Source: Marinobacter sp. NP-4(2019) (GTDB taxonomy: Bacteria > Pseudomonadota > Gammaproteobacteria > Pseudomonadales > Oleiphilaceae). Taken from it: a DNA stretch of 64,000 nucleotides. The notes under the pieces were generated by a model. That model saw only the letters and a list, made by a program, of their open reading frames with translations. It did no database searches and was not told the DNA's origin. The number at the start of each line of letters is the position of its first letter. The first letter of the stretch is position 1. Positions 10,570 through 19,059 of the stretch are shown here, piece by piece. Both the position numbers and the translations under genes were made by a program. The stretch lies in the NCBI RefSeq assembly GCF_003994855.1, contig NZ_CP034142.1:1054001-1118000 (forward strand), in the 5' to 3' direction.

Positions 10570-12150
10570 ATGTCCACCCTTTCACAAGAAGTTTCCAAGC
10601 GCCGTACATTTGCGATCATCTCGCATCCCGACGCTGGTAAGACCACCATTACAGAAAAGGTTCTGTTGTTCGGGCAGGCCCTCCAGAAAGCCGGTACCGT
10701 TAAAGGTAAAAAGTCCGGGCAGCATGCGAAGTCGGACTGGATGGAGATGGAGAAAGAGCGGGGGATTTCGGTGACCACCTCCGTTATGCAGTTTCCCTAC
10801 AAGGACCGCTTGGTGAACCTGCTGGACACCCCGGGCCACGAAGACTTCTCCGAGGATACCTACCGGACCCTGACCGCCGTCGATTCCTGTCTGATGGTAA
10901 TCGACAGTGCCAAAGGTGTTGAGGAGCGGACCATCAAGCTGATGGAAGTTACCCGCCTGCGGGATACTCCGATCCTGACCTTCATGAACAAACTGGACCG
11001 GGATACCAGGGATCCGGTGGAGCTGATGGACGAGGTAGAGGATGTCCTCAAGATCGCCTGTTCCCCAGTGACTTGGCCCATTGGCATGGGCAAGAATTTC
11101 AAGGGGGTGTACCACCTGCTTCGAGACGAAGTCGTTCTGTACCAGTCAGGCCAGGGCCATACCATTCAGGAACGTCGGGTGATTTCCGGTCTGGACAATC
11201 CCGAGTTGGACGATGTCCTGGGTGCCTATGCTTCCGACCTTCGTGATGAAATCGAGCTGGTCAAAGGGGCTTCCCACGAGTTTGATCACGACGCGTTCCT
11301 CAAGGGTGAGCTGACCCCGGTCTTTTTCGGGACCGCCCTGGGTAACTTCGGCGTAGACCACATGCTTGACGGGTTGGTGGAGTGGGCGCCGGCGCCTCAG
11401 CCACGGGAAACCGATCTGCGACTGGTTGAGCCCGCTGAAGATATGTTTTCCGGCTTTGTCTTCAAGATCCAGGCGAACATGGACCCCCAGCACCGTGATC
11501 GGGTGGCCTTTCTCCGTATCGTGTCGGGCCGTTACAGCCAGGGTATGAAAGCCCGTCATGTCCGGATTGGCAAAGAAGTGCGTTTTTCCGATGCGCTGAC
11601 GTTCATGGCAGGTGATCGCGAGCACGCGGAGGAGGCCTTCGCCGGAGATATCATCGGGCTGCACAATCATGGCACGATACAATTGGGTGATACGTTCACT
11701 GCCGGCGAAGCCATGAAGTTCACCGGTATTCCGAACTTTGCTCCGGAGTTGTTCCGCCGCATTCGCCTGAAGGATCCACTGAAATCCAAGCAATTGCAGA
11801 AAGGATTGATTCAGTTGTCCGAAGAAGGGGCAGTGCAGGTGTTTCGGCCGCTGAAGAATAACGACCTGATCGTTGGGGCGGTCGGTGTTCTGCAGTTTGA
11901 CGTGGTGGTCAGTCGCCTCAAGAGTGAATACAAGGTGGAGGCGCTGTACGAACCGATCAACGTGGCGACCGCGCGGTGGGTGACCTGCAGCGACGAGCGC
12001 AAGCTGGACGAGTTCCAGCGCAAGAACAATGATTATCTGGCACTGGATGGCAGCGACCAGTTGGCTTATATCGCCCCGACCATGGTGAACCTGCAACTGG
12101 CCCAGGAGCGGTATCCTGACGTTCAGTTCCACAAAACCCGGGAACACTGA
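10570..12150 (+). CDS. prfC: peptide chain release factor 3
   Basis: A 526-aa translational GTPase (E. coli RF3 is 529 aa) that recycles RF1 and RF2 from the ribosome after termination. GTPase motifs are complete: SHPDAGKTTITEKVL (P-loop), the switch segment with RGISVTTSVMQF, LLDTPGHEDFSEDTYR and MNKLDRD. The middle and C-terminal RF3 domains follow to the end. ATG 10570 is preferred over a TTG four codons upstream. tatD follows after 16 nt, so the two are probably cotranscribed. Confidence 0.97.
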   Translation: MSTLSQEVSKRRTFAIISHPDAGKTTITEKVLLFGQALQKAGTVKGKKSGQHAKSDWMEMEKERGISVTTSVMQFPYKDRLVNLLDTPGHEDFSEDTYRTLTAVDSCLMVIDSAKGVEERTIKLMEVTRLRDTPILTFMNKLDRDTRDPVELMDEVEDVLKIACSPVTWPIGMGKNFKGVYHLLRDEVVLYQSGQGHTIQERRVISGLDNPELDDVLGAYASDLRDEIELVKGASHEFDHDAFLKGELTPVFFGTALGNFGVDHMLDGLVEWAPAPQPRETDLRLVEPAEDMFSGFVFKIQANMDPQHRDRVAFLRIVSGRYSQGMKARHVRIGKEVRFSDALTFMAGDREHAEEAFAGDIIGLHNHGTIQLGDTFTAGEAMKFTGIPNFAPELFRRIRLKDPLKSKQLQKGLIQLSEEGAVQVFRPLKNNDLIVGAVGVLQFDVVVSRLKSEYKVEALYEPINVATARWVTCSDERKLDEFQRKNNDYLALDGSDQLAYIAPTMVNLQLAQERYPDVQFHKTREH

Positions 12151-12166
12151 TCAAAGGCGGGGTGCT

Positions 12167-12943
12167 ATGGAGCTGGTAGACGCCCACTGTCACTTCGATT
12201 TTCCGGAATTTGACGGCCGGCGAGAGGAAGTACTTGCCCAGGCTCGCCGTCATGGTGTGTTCCGTCTGGTGATACCTGGTGTCTCTCGACGGCATTGGCA
12301 GCGGGTTATCACTACGGCGACCAGCCTGCCGGGGCTGTTTTATTGCCTTGGCATACATCCCTGGTTTGTTCAGGAGCACCGGCAAGATGATCTCGCGATT
12401 CTTGAAAATTGGCTCTCCCGCCAGGACAGTCGCTGCGTAGGGCTTGGGGAGTGTGGGCTGGATCGTCTTAGGGGCGAGCTTTCGCAACAGCTTCCCTGGT
12501 TCGAGGCGCAGGTCGACCTGGCAGCCCGATTGGACCGTCCGCTGGTGATTCATTCGGTACGGACACACGATGAGGTCCACAGTGTGCTTAAAACCCGGGG
12601 CTTTCACGGTAAAGCATTGGTGCATGGGTTTTCCGGAAGTTACCAGCAAGCTCGCAAGCTGGTGGATCTGGGGTGCTGTATCGGAATTGGTGGCGTCATT
12701 ACCCATCCACGGGCGAAAAAGACCCGGGAGACCGTGTCCCGCCTGCCACTGGACGCATTGGTGCTTGAAACGGATGCGCCGGACATGCCGCCCGAAGGTG
12801 TGCAAAAGGGGATGAATTCGCCCGAGCTGCTACCAGCGATATTTGGCGCTCTTGCGGAGTTGCGTCCGGAGTCGCCAGAACAGTTGAGCGAGCAGTTGCT
12901 GAGTAATGTGTCCGGACTGTACGGCTGGGGCCGGCAGGCGTAA
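12167..12943 (+). CDS. TatD-family metal-dependent hydrolase (YjjV-like)
   Basis: A 258-aa TIM-barrel hydrolase. Metal ligands are visible in DAHCHFD (HxH near the N-terminus), GECGLD, VIHSVRTHDE, LVHGFSGS and ETDAPDMPP. TatD enzymes are divalent-metal deoxyribonucleases linked to DNA repair and quality control. Which paralogue (TatD, YcfH, YjjV) this is cannot be settled from motifs alone. In E. coli yjjV lies near prfC, which favours the YjjV type. The ATG is preceded by AAAGGCGGGGTGCT. It ends 205 nt before rplM. Confidence 0.85.
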   Translation: MELVDAHCHFDFPEFDGRREEVLAQARRHGVFRLVIPGVSRRHWQRVITTATSLPGLFYCLGIHPWFVQEHRQDDLAILENWLSRQDSRCVGLGECGLDRLRGELSQQLPWFEAQVDLAARLDRPLVIHSVRTHDEVHSVLKTRGFHGKALVHGFSGSYQQARKLVDLGCCIGIGGVITHPRAKKTRETVSRLPLDALVLETDAPDMPPEGVQKGMNSPELLPAIFGALAELRPESPEQLSEQLLSNVSGLYGWGRQA

Positions 12944-12971
12944 GGGAATAACGAAACACCGTGCTTCGGGG

Positions 12972-13000
12972 TTGGCTTTCCGGCATGGTTCGGATATACT
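12972..13000 (+). promoter_or_regulatory. sigma70 promoter for rplM-rpsI
   Basis: TTGGCT (12972-12977), a 17-nt spacer and TATACT (12995-13000) make a good housekeeping promoter. It would give a leader of about 140 nt before rplM. In E. coli, L13 represses its own operon through the leader, so this untranslated stretch is a candidate L13 target, but I cannot assign the fold. Confidence 0.6.
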
Positions 13001-13148
13001 TCGCGCCCTGGCTTTTCAAGGCGATGCCATCATCTCAGCCCCGAATGATGTCACTGCCAACTAATACAGGTACAGAACCCCTCCGGATGCCAAGCATTTA
13101 CCGGTGGTGGTTTTTAACGTTTCTTATATAGCGTTCAAGGCGGAATCA

Positions 13149-13577
13149 ATGAAGACTCTGAGTGCGAAACCAGAAACAGTAACACGTGACTGGTACGTTG
13201 TAGACGCAGCCGGCAAGACGCTGGGTCGTCTGTCAACCGAAATCGCCCGTCGTCTGCGGGGCAAGCATAAGCCTGAGTACACCCCTCATGTAGACACTGG
13301 CGATTACATCGTTGTTATTAACGCGAGCCAGGTCCGGGTTACCGGGAAAAAAGCATCTGCAAAGATGTACTACAGCCACACTGGCTTTCCGGGTGGAATC
13401 AAATCCATCAACTTCGAGAAGCTGGTCGACAAGGCTCCTGAGCAAATCATTCAGAAGTCTGTCAAAGGCATGCTTCCGAGTGGCCCGCTCGGCCGTGCCA
13501 TGTTCAAGAAGCTGAAAATCTATGCCGGCGCTGAGCATCCTCACGCAGCCCAGCAGCCCAAAGAACTCGACATTTAA
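13149..13577 (+). CDS. rplM: 50S ribosomal protein L13
   Basis: 142 aa, the same length as E. coli L13, an early-assembling 23S-binding protein. Characteristic segments are DWYVVDAAGKTLGRLST, KHKPEYTPHVDTGDYIVVIN and the C-terminal KLKIYAGAEHPHAAQQP. The ATG at 13149 follows AAGGCGG. An upstream in-frame GTG would add 15 residues not seen in the family. rpsI follows after 12 nt in the conserved rplM-rpsI operon. Confidence 0.98.
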   Translation: MKTLSAKPETVTRDWYVVDAAGKTLGRLSTEIARRLRGKHKPEYTPHVDTGDYIVVINASQVRVTGKKASAKMYYSHTGFPGGIKSINFEKLVDKAPEQIIQKSVKGMLPSGPLGRAMFKKLKIYAGAEHPHAAQQPKELDI

Positions 13578-13589
13578 CGGAAGGCGGAT

Positions 13590-13982
13590 ATGTCTGTAGC
13601 ACAAAATTACGGTACTGGTCGCCGCAAGACATCCACGGCTCGGGTTTTCATCAAGCCGGGAAGCGGTAACATTTCTATTAACGGTCGCTCTATCGAAGAC
13701 TTCTTCGGTCGTGAGACCCTGCGCATGATCGTTCGTCAGCCGCTGGTTGTTGCTGAGTCTACTGATCGTTTCGACATCAACATCACCGTCAAGGGTGGTG
13801 GTATCAGTGGTCAGGCAGGCGCAATTCGCCACGGCCTCACTCGAGCGCTGATGGATTACGATGAGACTCTGCGTCCGGCGCTGCGTCAGGCGGGTTACGT
13901 TACCCGTGATGCGCGTGAAGTTGAGCGTAAGAAAGTGGGTCTGCGTAAGGCGCGTAAGCGTCCTCAGTTCTCCAAGCGTTAA
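13590..13982 (+). CDS. rpsI: 30S ribosomal protein S9
   Basis: 130 aa, as in E. coli. The N-terminal YGTGRRKTSTARVFIKPG, the central GGGISGQAGAIRHGLTRAL and the basic C-terminal tail GLRKARKRPQFSKR are diagnostic. The tail reaches toward the P-site tRNA in the 30S subunit. AAGGCGG is upstream of the ATG. A strong terminator follows 21 nt after the stop. Confidence 0.98.
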   Translation: MSVAQNYGTGRRKTSTARVFIKPGSGNISINGRSIEDFFGRETLRMIVRQPLVVAESTDRFDINITVKGGGISGQAGAIRHGLTRALMDYDETLRPALRQAGYVTRDAREVERKKVGLRKARKRPQFSKR

Positions 13983-14003
13983 TTTCGCTGGAGCGCTGCC
14001 GAG

Positions 14004-14032
14004 AAAGCCCGGTCCTTTGGCCGGGCTTTTTT
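14004..14032 (+). terminator. Rho-independent terminator after rpsI
   Basis: AGCCCGG and CCGGGCT form a GC-rich stem, extended inward by a T-G and a C-G pair, with a T-run immediately after. It ends the rplM-rpsI transcript. Confidence 0.92.
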
Positions 14033-14224
14033 ATTGTCTGGAGGTCTGCCGCCAAATTGATTTGGGACAGGGTTGGTCCCTTGATGGCGGCTTTCCGACT
14101 TGTAAGGCCAGGGTAATTTCATTACCATTTGTGCGCTTATAATTTTGGGTCGTGAAGTCCTTTATGAAGTGTGGTGACGCCGAATTGCGGCGCTCTGCAC
14201 CTCGCCTGATGGGAGAAAACCATA

Positions 14225-14821
14225 ATGAGTAATGGCGACGTGAGCCAAGGCCGGCGCCGGTTCCTGATCGGTGCTACGTCGGTGGTAGGTGGAGTTGGCG
14301 TCGTCGGTGCGGCAGTTCCTTTCGTGGCGTCCTGGAACCCCAGTGCCAAGGCGGAAGCAGCTGGTGCGCCGGTTACCGCTAATATCAGCAAACTGGAACC
14401 GGGGCAGCAAATGACAGTGGAATGGCGAGGTAAGCCCGTATGGGTTATCCGTCGTACACCGGAAATGCTCGATAACATCGAAAAGTTGAATGATCGGGTA
14501 AAAGATCCTGAATCTCAGGACGCGGCCCAGCCTGAGTACGTTGACGGGATATACCGTGCCGTAAAGGAAGAGTATGTGGTTCTGGTGGGGATCTGTACTC
14601 ACCTTGGATGCTCACCGCAATTTCGCCCCGAAGTAGCTCCGGCGGATCTTGGTGAGAACTGGCTGGGTGGGTTTTACTGCGCCTGTCACGGTTCCCGATA
14701 TGATCTGGCCGGTCGCGTGTTTGCAAACCAGCCGGCACCTCAGAACCTGGAGATTCCTCCGTATCGCTTCGATGATGAGAACACTCTGACTGTAGGTCTT
14801 GATCCGGAGGGAACAGCGTAA
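14225..14821 (+). CDS. petA: ubiquinol-cytochrome c reductase Rieske iron-sulfur subunit
   Basis: A 198-aa subunit of the cytochrome bc1 complex that carries electrons from ubiquinol to cytochrome c1 on the periplasmic face. The N-terminus has a twin-arginine signal (GRRRFLIG) followed by the membrane anchor. The 2Fe-2S ligands are in CTHLGC (124-129) and CACHGS (152-157). GGGAG lies upstream of the ATG. A TATAAT at 14138-14143 may be the -10 of the operon, with no clear -35. The stop and petB start overlap as TAATG, so petA and petB are translationally coupled. Confidence 0.97.
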   Translation: MSNGDVSQGRRRFLIGATSVVGGVGVVGAAVPFVASWNPSAKAEAAGAPVTANISKLEPGQQMTVEWRGKPVWVIRRTPEMLDNIEKLNDRVKDPESQDAAQPEYVDGIYRAVKEEYVVLVGICTHLGCSPQFRPEVAPADLGENWLGGFYCACHGSRYDLAGRVFANQPAPQNLEIPPYRFDDENTLTVGLDPEGTA

Positions 14822-16053
14822 TGCAAAAGCTAGTATCCTGGATTGATGAGCGTCTTCCGATTGTTGACGCCTGGAATAAACACGTTGGCAAGTATTACGC
14901 GCCAAAAAACTTCAACATGTGGTACTTCTTTGGCTCACTGGCCATGCTGGTACTGGTTAATCAGCTGATTACCGGTATCTGGTTGACTATGAGCTACAAC
15001 CCATCCGCCGAGGGCGCATTTGCGTCGGTGGAATACATCATGCGTGATGTCGAGTGGGGCTGGTTGCTGCGTTATCTGCACTCCACGGGCGCCTCGGCCT
15101 TCTTTGTGGTGGTGTATCTCCACATGTTCCGTGGTCTGATGTACGGTTCCTACCAGAAGCCGCGGGAACTGATCTGGATCTTCGGTATGCTGATCTACCT
15201 GGTGCTGATGGCTGAAGCCTTTATGGGTTACCTCCTGCCATGGGGCCAGATGTCCTACTGGGGTGCCCAGGTTATCGTTAACCTGTTTGGTGCTATTCCG
15301 GTTATCGGTGATGACCTGTCTCTCTGGATTCGTGGTGACTACCTGATCTCCGGAATTACCCTGAACCGCTTCTTTGCGCTTCATGTAGTTGCTCTGCCGA
15401 TTGTTCTTCTAGGTCTTGTTGTCCTGCATATCCTTGCCCTTCATGAGGTTGGCTCCAACAACCCTGACGGCATCGATATCAAGAAAAACAAGGACGAGAA
15501 TGGCATTCCCAAAGATGGTATCCCTTTCCATCCGTATTACACCGTCCACGACCTGCTCGGTGTTGGTGTGTTCTTCTTTATTTTCTTCATTGTGGTGTTC
15601 TTCTTCCCGGAGATGGGCGGCCTGTTCCTGGAAAAGCCGAACTTTGAGCCTGCCAACGCCCTGAAGACGCCGGATCACATTGCACCGGTCTGGTACTTCA
15701 CGCCGTTCTACGCAATGCTGCGTGCCGTCACCGTTGACCTGTTTGGTCTGGATGCGAAGTTCTGGGGTGTTGTGGTCATGGGCGCGGCCATTGCTATCCT
15801 GTTTGTCCTGCCCTGGCTTGACCGAAGCCCGGTACGCTCCATGCGTTACAAGGGCTGGCTGAGCAAGATTGCTCTGGCAATCTTCGCGGTGAGCTTTGTA
15901 ATTCTGGGTTACCTGGGCATTGTCCCGGCGACTGAGGGTCGGACTATGGCAGCTCAGATTCTGACAACGCTTTACTTCCTCTACTTTATTCTCATGCCGT
16001 TCTATACGCGTATGGAGAGAACCAAGCCAGTTCCAGAGAGGGTGACAGGATAA
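14821..16053 (+). CDS. petB: cytochrome b of the bc1 complex
   Basis: A 410-aa multi-helix membrane protein that holds both b hemes and the quinol oxidation and quinone reduction sites. Heme-ligand histidines lie in the LHSTGASAFFVVVYLHMFRG region and in the later HVVALP/VVLHILALHEVG helix. LPWGQMSYWGA and a PEWY-type segment (here PVWYFTPFYAMLR) mark the quinol site. It overlaps petA and petC by 1 nt each (TAATG both times). The operon order petABC matches Pseudomonas. Confidence 0.98.
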   Translation: MQKLVSWIDERLPIVDAWNKHVGKYYAPKNFNMWYFFGSLAMLVLVNQLITGIWLTMSYNPSAEGAFASVEYIMRDVEWGWLLRYLHSTGASAFFVVVYLHMFRGLMYGSYQKPRELIWIFGMLIYLVLMAEAFMGYLLPWGQMSYWGAQVIVNLFGAIPVIGDDLSLWIRGDYLISGITLNRFFALHVVALPIVLLGLVVLHILALHEVGSNNPDGIDIKKNKDENGIPKDGIPFHPYYTVHDLLGVGVFFFIFFIVVFFFPEMGGLFLEKPNFEPANALKTPDHIAPVWYFTPFYAMLRAVTVDLFGLDAKFWGVVVMGAAIAILFVLPWLDRSPVRSMRYKGWLSKIALAIFAVSFVILGYLGIVPATEGRTMAAQILTTLYFLYFILMPFYTRMERTKPVPERVTG

Positions 16054-16808
16054 TGAGAAAGCTGATTTTTGGTCTTTTCATCACAATCCTGCCGGCCCTT
16101 GGCCTGGCAGCAGGGGGCTCCGTGCCTTTGGATACCATGGAGCCCGACCATAGTAACAAGGCATCCCTGCAGCGTGGCGCGGCCTTGTTTACCAACTACT
16201 GCATGGGCTGCCACTCCGCGGAGTTCGCCCGTTACAAGCGCGTCTCCGATGATTTGGAGATCCCGGCAGATCTCTATGAAGAGAACCTTATTTTCACCGG
16301 TGCAAAAATTGGTGAGCTGATGAAGGTCTCCATGAACAAGGATCAGTCCGCTGACTGGTTTGGTAATCCGCCTCCCGATCTGACGCTGGAATCCCGTCTG
16401 CGTGGTGAGAGCTGGGTATACTCCTACCTTCGTGGTTTTTACAAGGATGACAGTCGTCCCTTGGGCGTGAACAATGTTGTTTTTGAAAACGTTGGTATGC
16501 CTCACGTTATGGTGGATCTGCAGGGGTTGTGCGCAGTTGAGCCGAAAATTGGTCACAATGCCAGCGTTGATCCGCTCAGCGGCAACGTCAATAACGCGGA
16601 TGTCTGTCCCGAATATGCCATTGAGGGCAGCATGCCTGCAGCGGAATTTGATCGGGCAATGTATGACCTGACCAACTTCCTGTCGTATATGGGCGATCCG
16701 GTGAAGCTGGAGCGGGAGCGTCTGGGGATCTTTGTGTTGATCTTCACGGCAATCTTCTTTGTTTTCGCCTATCTGCTCAATCGGGAGTACTGGAAGGACG
16801 TACACTGA
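16053..16808 (+). CDS. petC: cytochrome c1
   Basis: 251 aa. A Sec signal peptide (FITILPALGLAAG) leads to a periplasmic heme domain with CMGCH at 50-54. A C-terminal helix (LGIFVLIFTAIFFVFAYLL) anchors it in the inner membrane. It receives electrons from the Rieske protein and passes them to soluble cytochrome c. Conserved PPPDL and RGFYKDDSRPLGVNN segments are present. A terminator follows. Confidence 0.97.
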   Translation: MRKLIFGLFITILPALGLAAGGSVPLDTMEPDHSNKASLQRGAALFTNYCMGCHSAEFARYKRVSDDLEIPADLYEENLIFTGAKIGELMKVSMNKDQSADWFGNPPPDLTLESRLRGESWVYSYLRGFYKDDSRPLGVNNVVFENVGMPHVMVDLQGLCAVEPKIGHNASVDPLSGNVNNADVCPEYAIEGSMPAAEFDRAMYDLTNFLSYMGDPVKLERERLGIFVLIFTAIFFVFAYLLNREYWKDVH

Positions 16809-16837
16809 GATTTCAGGTATAATCTCGTACCCTGAGT

Positions 16838-16870
16838 TCCAGCGGGCAATTGCCGGCCCGCTGGATTTTT
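16838..16870 (+). terminator. Rho-independent terminator after petC
   Basis: TCCAGCGGGC and GCCCGCTGGA form a perfect 10-bp stem with a loop AATTGCCG, followed by TTTTT. It separates petABC from sspA. A TATAAT at 16818-16823 lies just before it but lacks a -35. Confidence 0.9.
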
Positions 16871-16916
16871 GCGTTTTTCAGGATCATTTCGGTTTGTTTA
16901 CTCGTGAGGTAGTTCT

Positions 16917-17546
16917 ATGGGCGTTGTGACCAAGCGGTCATCAATGACGTTTTTCTCGGACCCGGCCAGCCATTACAGTCACCGTGTGCGTATTGTTCTG
17001 GCAGAAAAGGGTGTAACGGTAGATGTCGTCGATGTTGACCCGGATAACCCACCGGCGGAGTTGGCCGATCTTAATCCATACAATGCCCTGCCTACGTTGG
17101 TGGATCGTGACCTTGTGCTCTACGAGCCCAACATCATGATGGAGTATCTGGACGAGCGGTTTCCGCATCCGCCTTTGCTGCCAGTGTACCCGGTTGCGCG
17201 GGCTAACAGTCGTCTGATGATCCATCGGATTCAGAAGGACTGGTGTGGGTTGGTGGATCAGATCCTGGCTCAGCCTGGAGCCAAGGCATCCGACGCAGCC
17301 CGCAAGGAGTTGCGGGAAAGCCTGCTGGCAACGGCACCGTTGTTCGGTGAAATGCCGTTCTTCCTGTCTGAAGAGTTTACGATCGTGGACTGTTGCATTG
17401 CTCCGATCCTCTGGCGTCTTCCTGCTTTGGGTATTGAGCTTGACGACAAGCAGGCCAAACCGTTACAGAAGTACATGGACAGTATATTCAGTCGCGAGGG
17501 ATTCAAGGCGAGTCTTTCGGACCTGGAAGAAGACATTCGTAGCTAA
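16917..17546 (+). CDS. sspA: stringent starvation protein A
   Basis: A 209-aa GST-fold protein that binds RNA polymerase and alters transcription in stationary phase and starvation. The thioredoxin-like N-terminal domain (FFSDPASHYSHRVRIVLAEK) lacks the catalytic GST residue, as usual for SspA. The segment VLYEPNIMMEYLDERFPHPPLLP is typical of the family, and a helical C-terminal domain follows. GAGG sits upstream of the ATG. sspB follows 42 nt later, the usual sspAB pair. Confidence 0.95.
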   Translation: MGVVTKRSSMTFFSDPASHYSHRVRIVLAEKGVTVDVVDVDPDNPPAELADLNPYNALPTLVDRDLVLYEPNIMMEYLDERFPHPPLLPVYPVARANSRLMIHRIQKDWCGLVDQILAQPGAKASDAARKELRESLLATAPLFGEMPFFLSEEFTIVDCCIAPILWRLPALGIELDDKQAKPLQKYMDSIFSREGFKASLSDLEEDIRS

Positions 17547-17588
17547 TACAGCAACGCAGGGCCTGAAGAGCGGGTCAGGAGAAGGGCA

Positions 17589-18023
17589 GTGCCTGATAGC
17601 AAAGTTACCATGACATCCAGTCGTCCCTATCTCGTCAGGGCGTTCAATGAATGGATTCTGGACAATGACTGCACCCCATACATCGTTGTCGATGCAGGTG
17701 TGCAGGGGGTTCAGGTGCCGACCGAGCACGTTGCCAATGGTCAGATTGTTCTGAATATCAGCCCGGGCGCGGTGCGTGGACTGGTGATTGGAAACGGGGC
17801 GTTGGAATTCAGTGCCCGGTTTGGTGGTGTCCCAATGCAGGTGTTCATACCGTTGCAGGCGGTTATGGCAATCTATGCCAAAGAGAATGGGGAGGGCATG
17901 GTGTTTGGCAGTGAGCCTGGCTCTCCCGATCCTGATGACGATGGTACCAAGGATTCCGGGGGGGATGGGCAGCACTCCGGAGAACGTCCGTCAGGGCGCC
18001 CGACACTCAAGGTTGTCAAATAA
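17589..18023 (+). CDS. sspB: ClpXP protease specificity-enhancing factor
   Basis: 144 aa. The folded domain (about 8-110, with RPYLVRAFNEWILDNDCTP, NGQIVLNISPGAVRGL and ARFGGVPMQV) binds ssrA-tagged peptides. An acidic flexible linker and the C-terminal tail RPTLKVVK dock to the ClpX zinc domain. Both ends therefore fit a working ssrA-delivery adaptor. The GTG start is chosen for the upstream AGGAGAAGG; an ATG at 17610 would remove part of the lead-in. A terminator follows. Confidence 0.96.
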   Translation: MPDSKVTMTSSRPYLVRAFNEWILDNDCTPYIVVDAGVQGVQVPTEHVANGQIVLNISPGAVRGLVIGNGALEFSARFGGVPMQVFIPLQAVMAIYAKENGEGMVFGSEPGSPDPDDDGTKDSGGDGQHSGERPSGRPTLKVVK

Positions 18024-18037
18024 GGCGGCCAGAATCT

Positions 18038-18066
18038 AAAAAGCCAGCGTTCAGCTGGCTTTTTTA
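18038..18066. terminator. bidirectional terminator between sspB and diaA
   Basis: AAAAAGCCAGC, loop GTTCA, GCTGGCTTTTTT. A-run and T-run on both sides let it serve the converging sspAB and lpoA-yraN-diaA transcripts. Confidence 0.92.
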
Positions 18067-18657
18067 TTACCCGCCGAAAAGCTTGCTGTCGATCAATCCA
18101 CACAAGGCATTGATGATGACCAGCAACAAGGGGGTTGCTGCAGTTGCGGACAGGTTGTCCAGGGCGATTTCATGATCTTCCGGGTGAAGAAGTGAAGTAA
18201 TGTCGGACTTTTCCTTGGCGCTCAATACCACGACACGCATCTCCCGGTCGTGGGCGGCTTGGATGGCCTGAATCAAGTTGGCTTTATGCCCGTCGTCAAC
18301 AATGACAAAGAGTAAGTCGTCGGCCTTGCCGATGGCACGAACCTGTCTGGAAAATGTATCGTTAAAGCGGTTATCGCGACAGATCGCGGAATAGGTGGTG
18401 GCGTCAGCGCCCAGGTTGATCGCCGGGAGTGCGGGGCGATCATGCTCAAAACGGTTCAGCAGGGCGGTGCAGAAGTACTGGGCAAGTATGTTGGCATTAC
18501 CGTTGGCGCAGGTAATGATCTTGCCATCGCTGAGTAGCGTGTGCACGAACGCCTCCACGGCGCTTTCGATAGCGGGTGCCGTTGTGCTGGCGGCCTGGGC
18601 TGTGTGCTCCATGTGCGCAGCAAACCATTGATTGATCTGTTGTTCAGTGTCGGTCAT
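18067..18657 (-). CDS. diaA: SIS-domain protein, DiaA-like
   Basis: A 196-aa protein with one SIS (phosphosugar isomerase) domain over most of its length. In E. coli DiaA is a tetramer that binds DnaA and promotes timely replication initiation. The order rsmI, lpoA, yraN, diaA is the same here. The family N-terminus, the glycine turn CANGNANILAQYF and LNRFEHDRPALPAINLGAD align well with DiaA/GmhA. The later sugar-phosphate loop, normally like STRGNS, reads VIVDDGHKAN, so sugar binding is doubtful. ATG 18657 lies 2 nt after the yraN stop; an earlier start inside yraN is less likely. The BON-domain gene (dolP) that often follows is absent. Confidence 0.83.
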   Translation of the reverse strand: MTDTEQQINQWFAAHMEHTAQAASTTAPAIESAVEAFVHTLLSDGKIITCANGNANILAQYFCTALLNRFEHDRPALPAINLGADATTYSAICRDNRFNDTFSRQVRAIGKADDLLFVIVDDGHKANLIQAIQAAHDREMRVVVLSAKEKSDITSLLHPEDHEIALDNLSATAATPLLLVIINALCGLIDSKLFGG

Positions 18658-18659
18658 GT

Positions 18660-19031
18660 TCACGCCTGAATTGCATTCCTGATCCATTGTATCCGGTATT
18701 TTTTGACATCGCCCGGTGCGATGGCAATCACATCGATGCGGCTGGGGATGTTCCAGAGTCCGTTCCGGTGCAGGTAGTAAGAAGCCGCTCTGATCAACCT
18801 GCGCTGTTTCGTCGGAGTGACAGACTCAGCGCCACCTGCCAGGCTGCCGGACCCGCGGTAGCGTACTTCAAAGAAGACCAGTACCTCGCCATCGCGCCCA
18901 ATCAGGTCGATTTCGCCGCCACGACTAAACACGTTTCTCTCGACAATGGTTATGCCGCGACTCTGAAGGTAGCGGGCGGCCACGGCTTCGCTGTGGTTGC
19001 CAATGGCCTTGCTGTCGGGTTTGCCGTCCAT
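18660..19031 (-). CDS. yraN: YraN family protein (UPF0102, endonuclease-like fold)
   Basis: A 123-aa protein of the small YraN family. Residues G-x-E-x-D in SRGGEIDLIGRDGEVLVFFEVR and the nearby EVR resemble the metal-binding core of Holliday-junction resolvase-like nucleases. RLIRAASYYL and PSRIDVIAI are also typical. Function is not established. It is the middle gene of lpoA-yraN-diaA and lies 28 nt after lpoA. Confidence 0.9.
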   Translation of the reverse strand: MDGKPDSKAIGNHSEAVAARYLQSRGITIVERNVFSRGGEIDLIGRDGEVLVFFEVRYRGSGSLAGGAESVTPTKQRRLIRAASYYLHRNGLWNIPSRIDVIAIAPGDVKKYRIQWIRNAIQA

Positions 19032-19059
19032 GGCGCTCCTCCGCTTGTTTGTGGTCTGG

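Noticed and set aside
13001..13148. Defined L13 autoregulatory leader fold before rplM
   Set aside because: A leader is present, but I could not match it to a known L13-binding structure.
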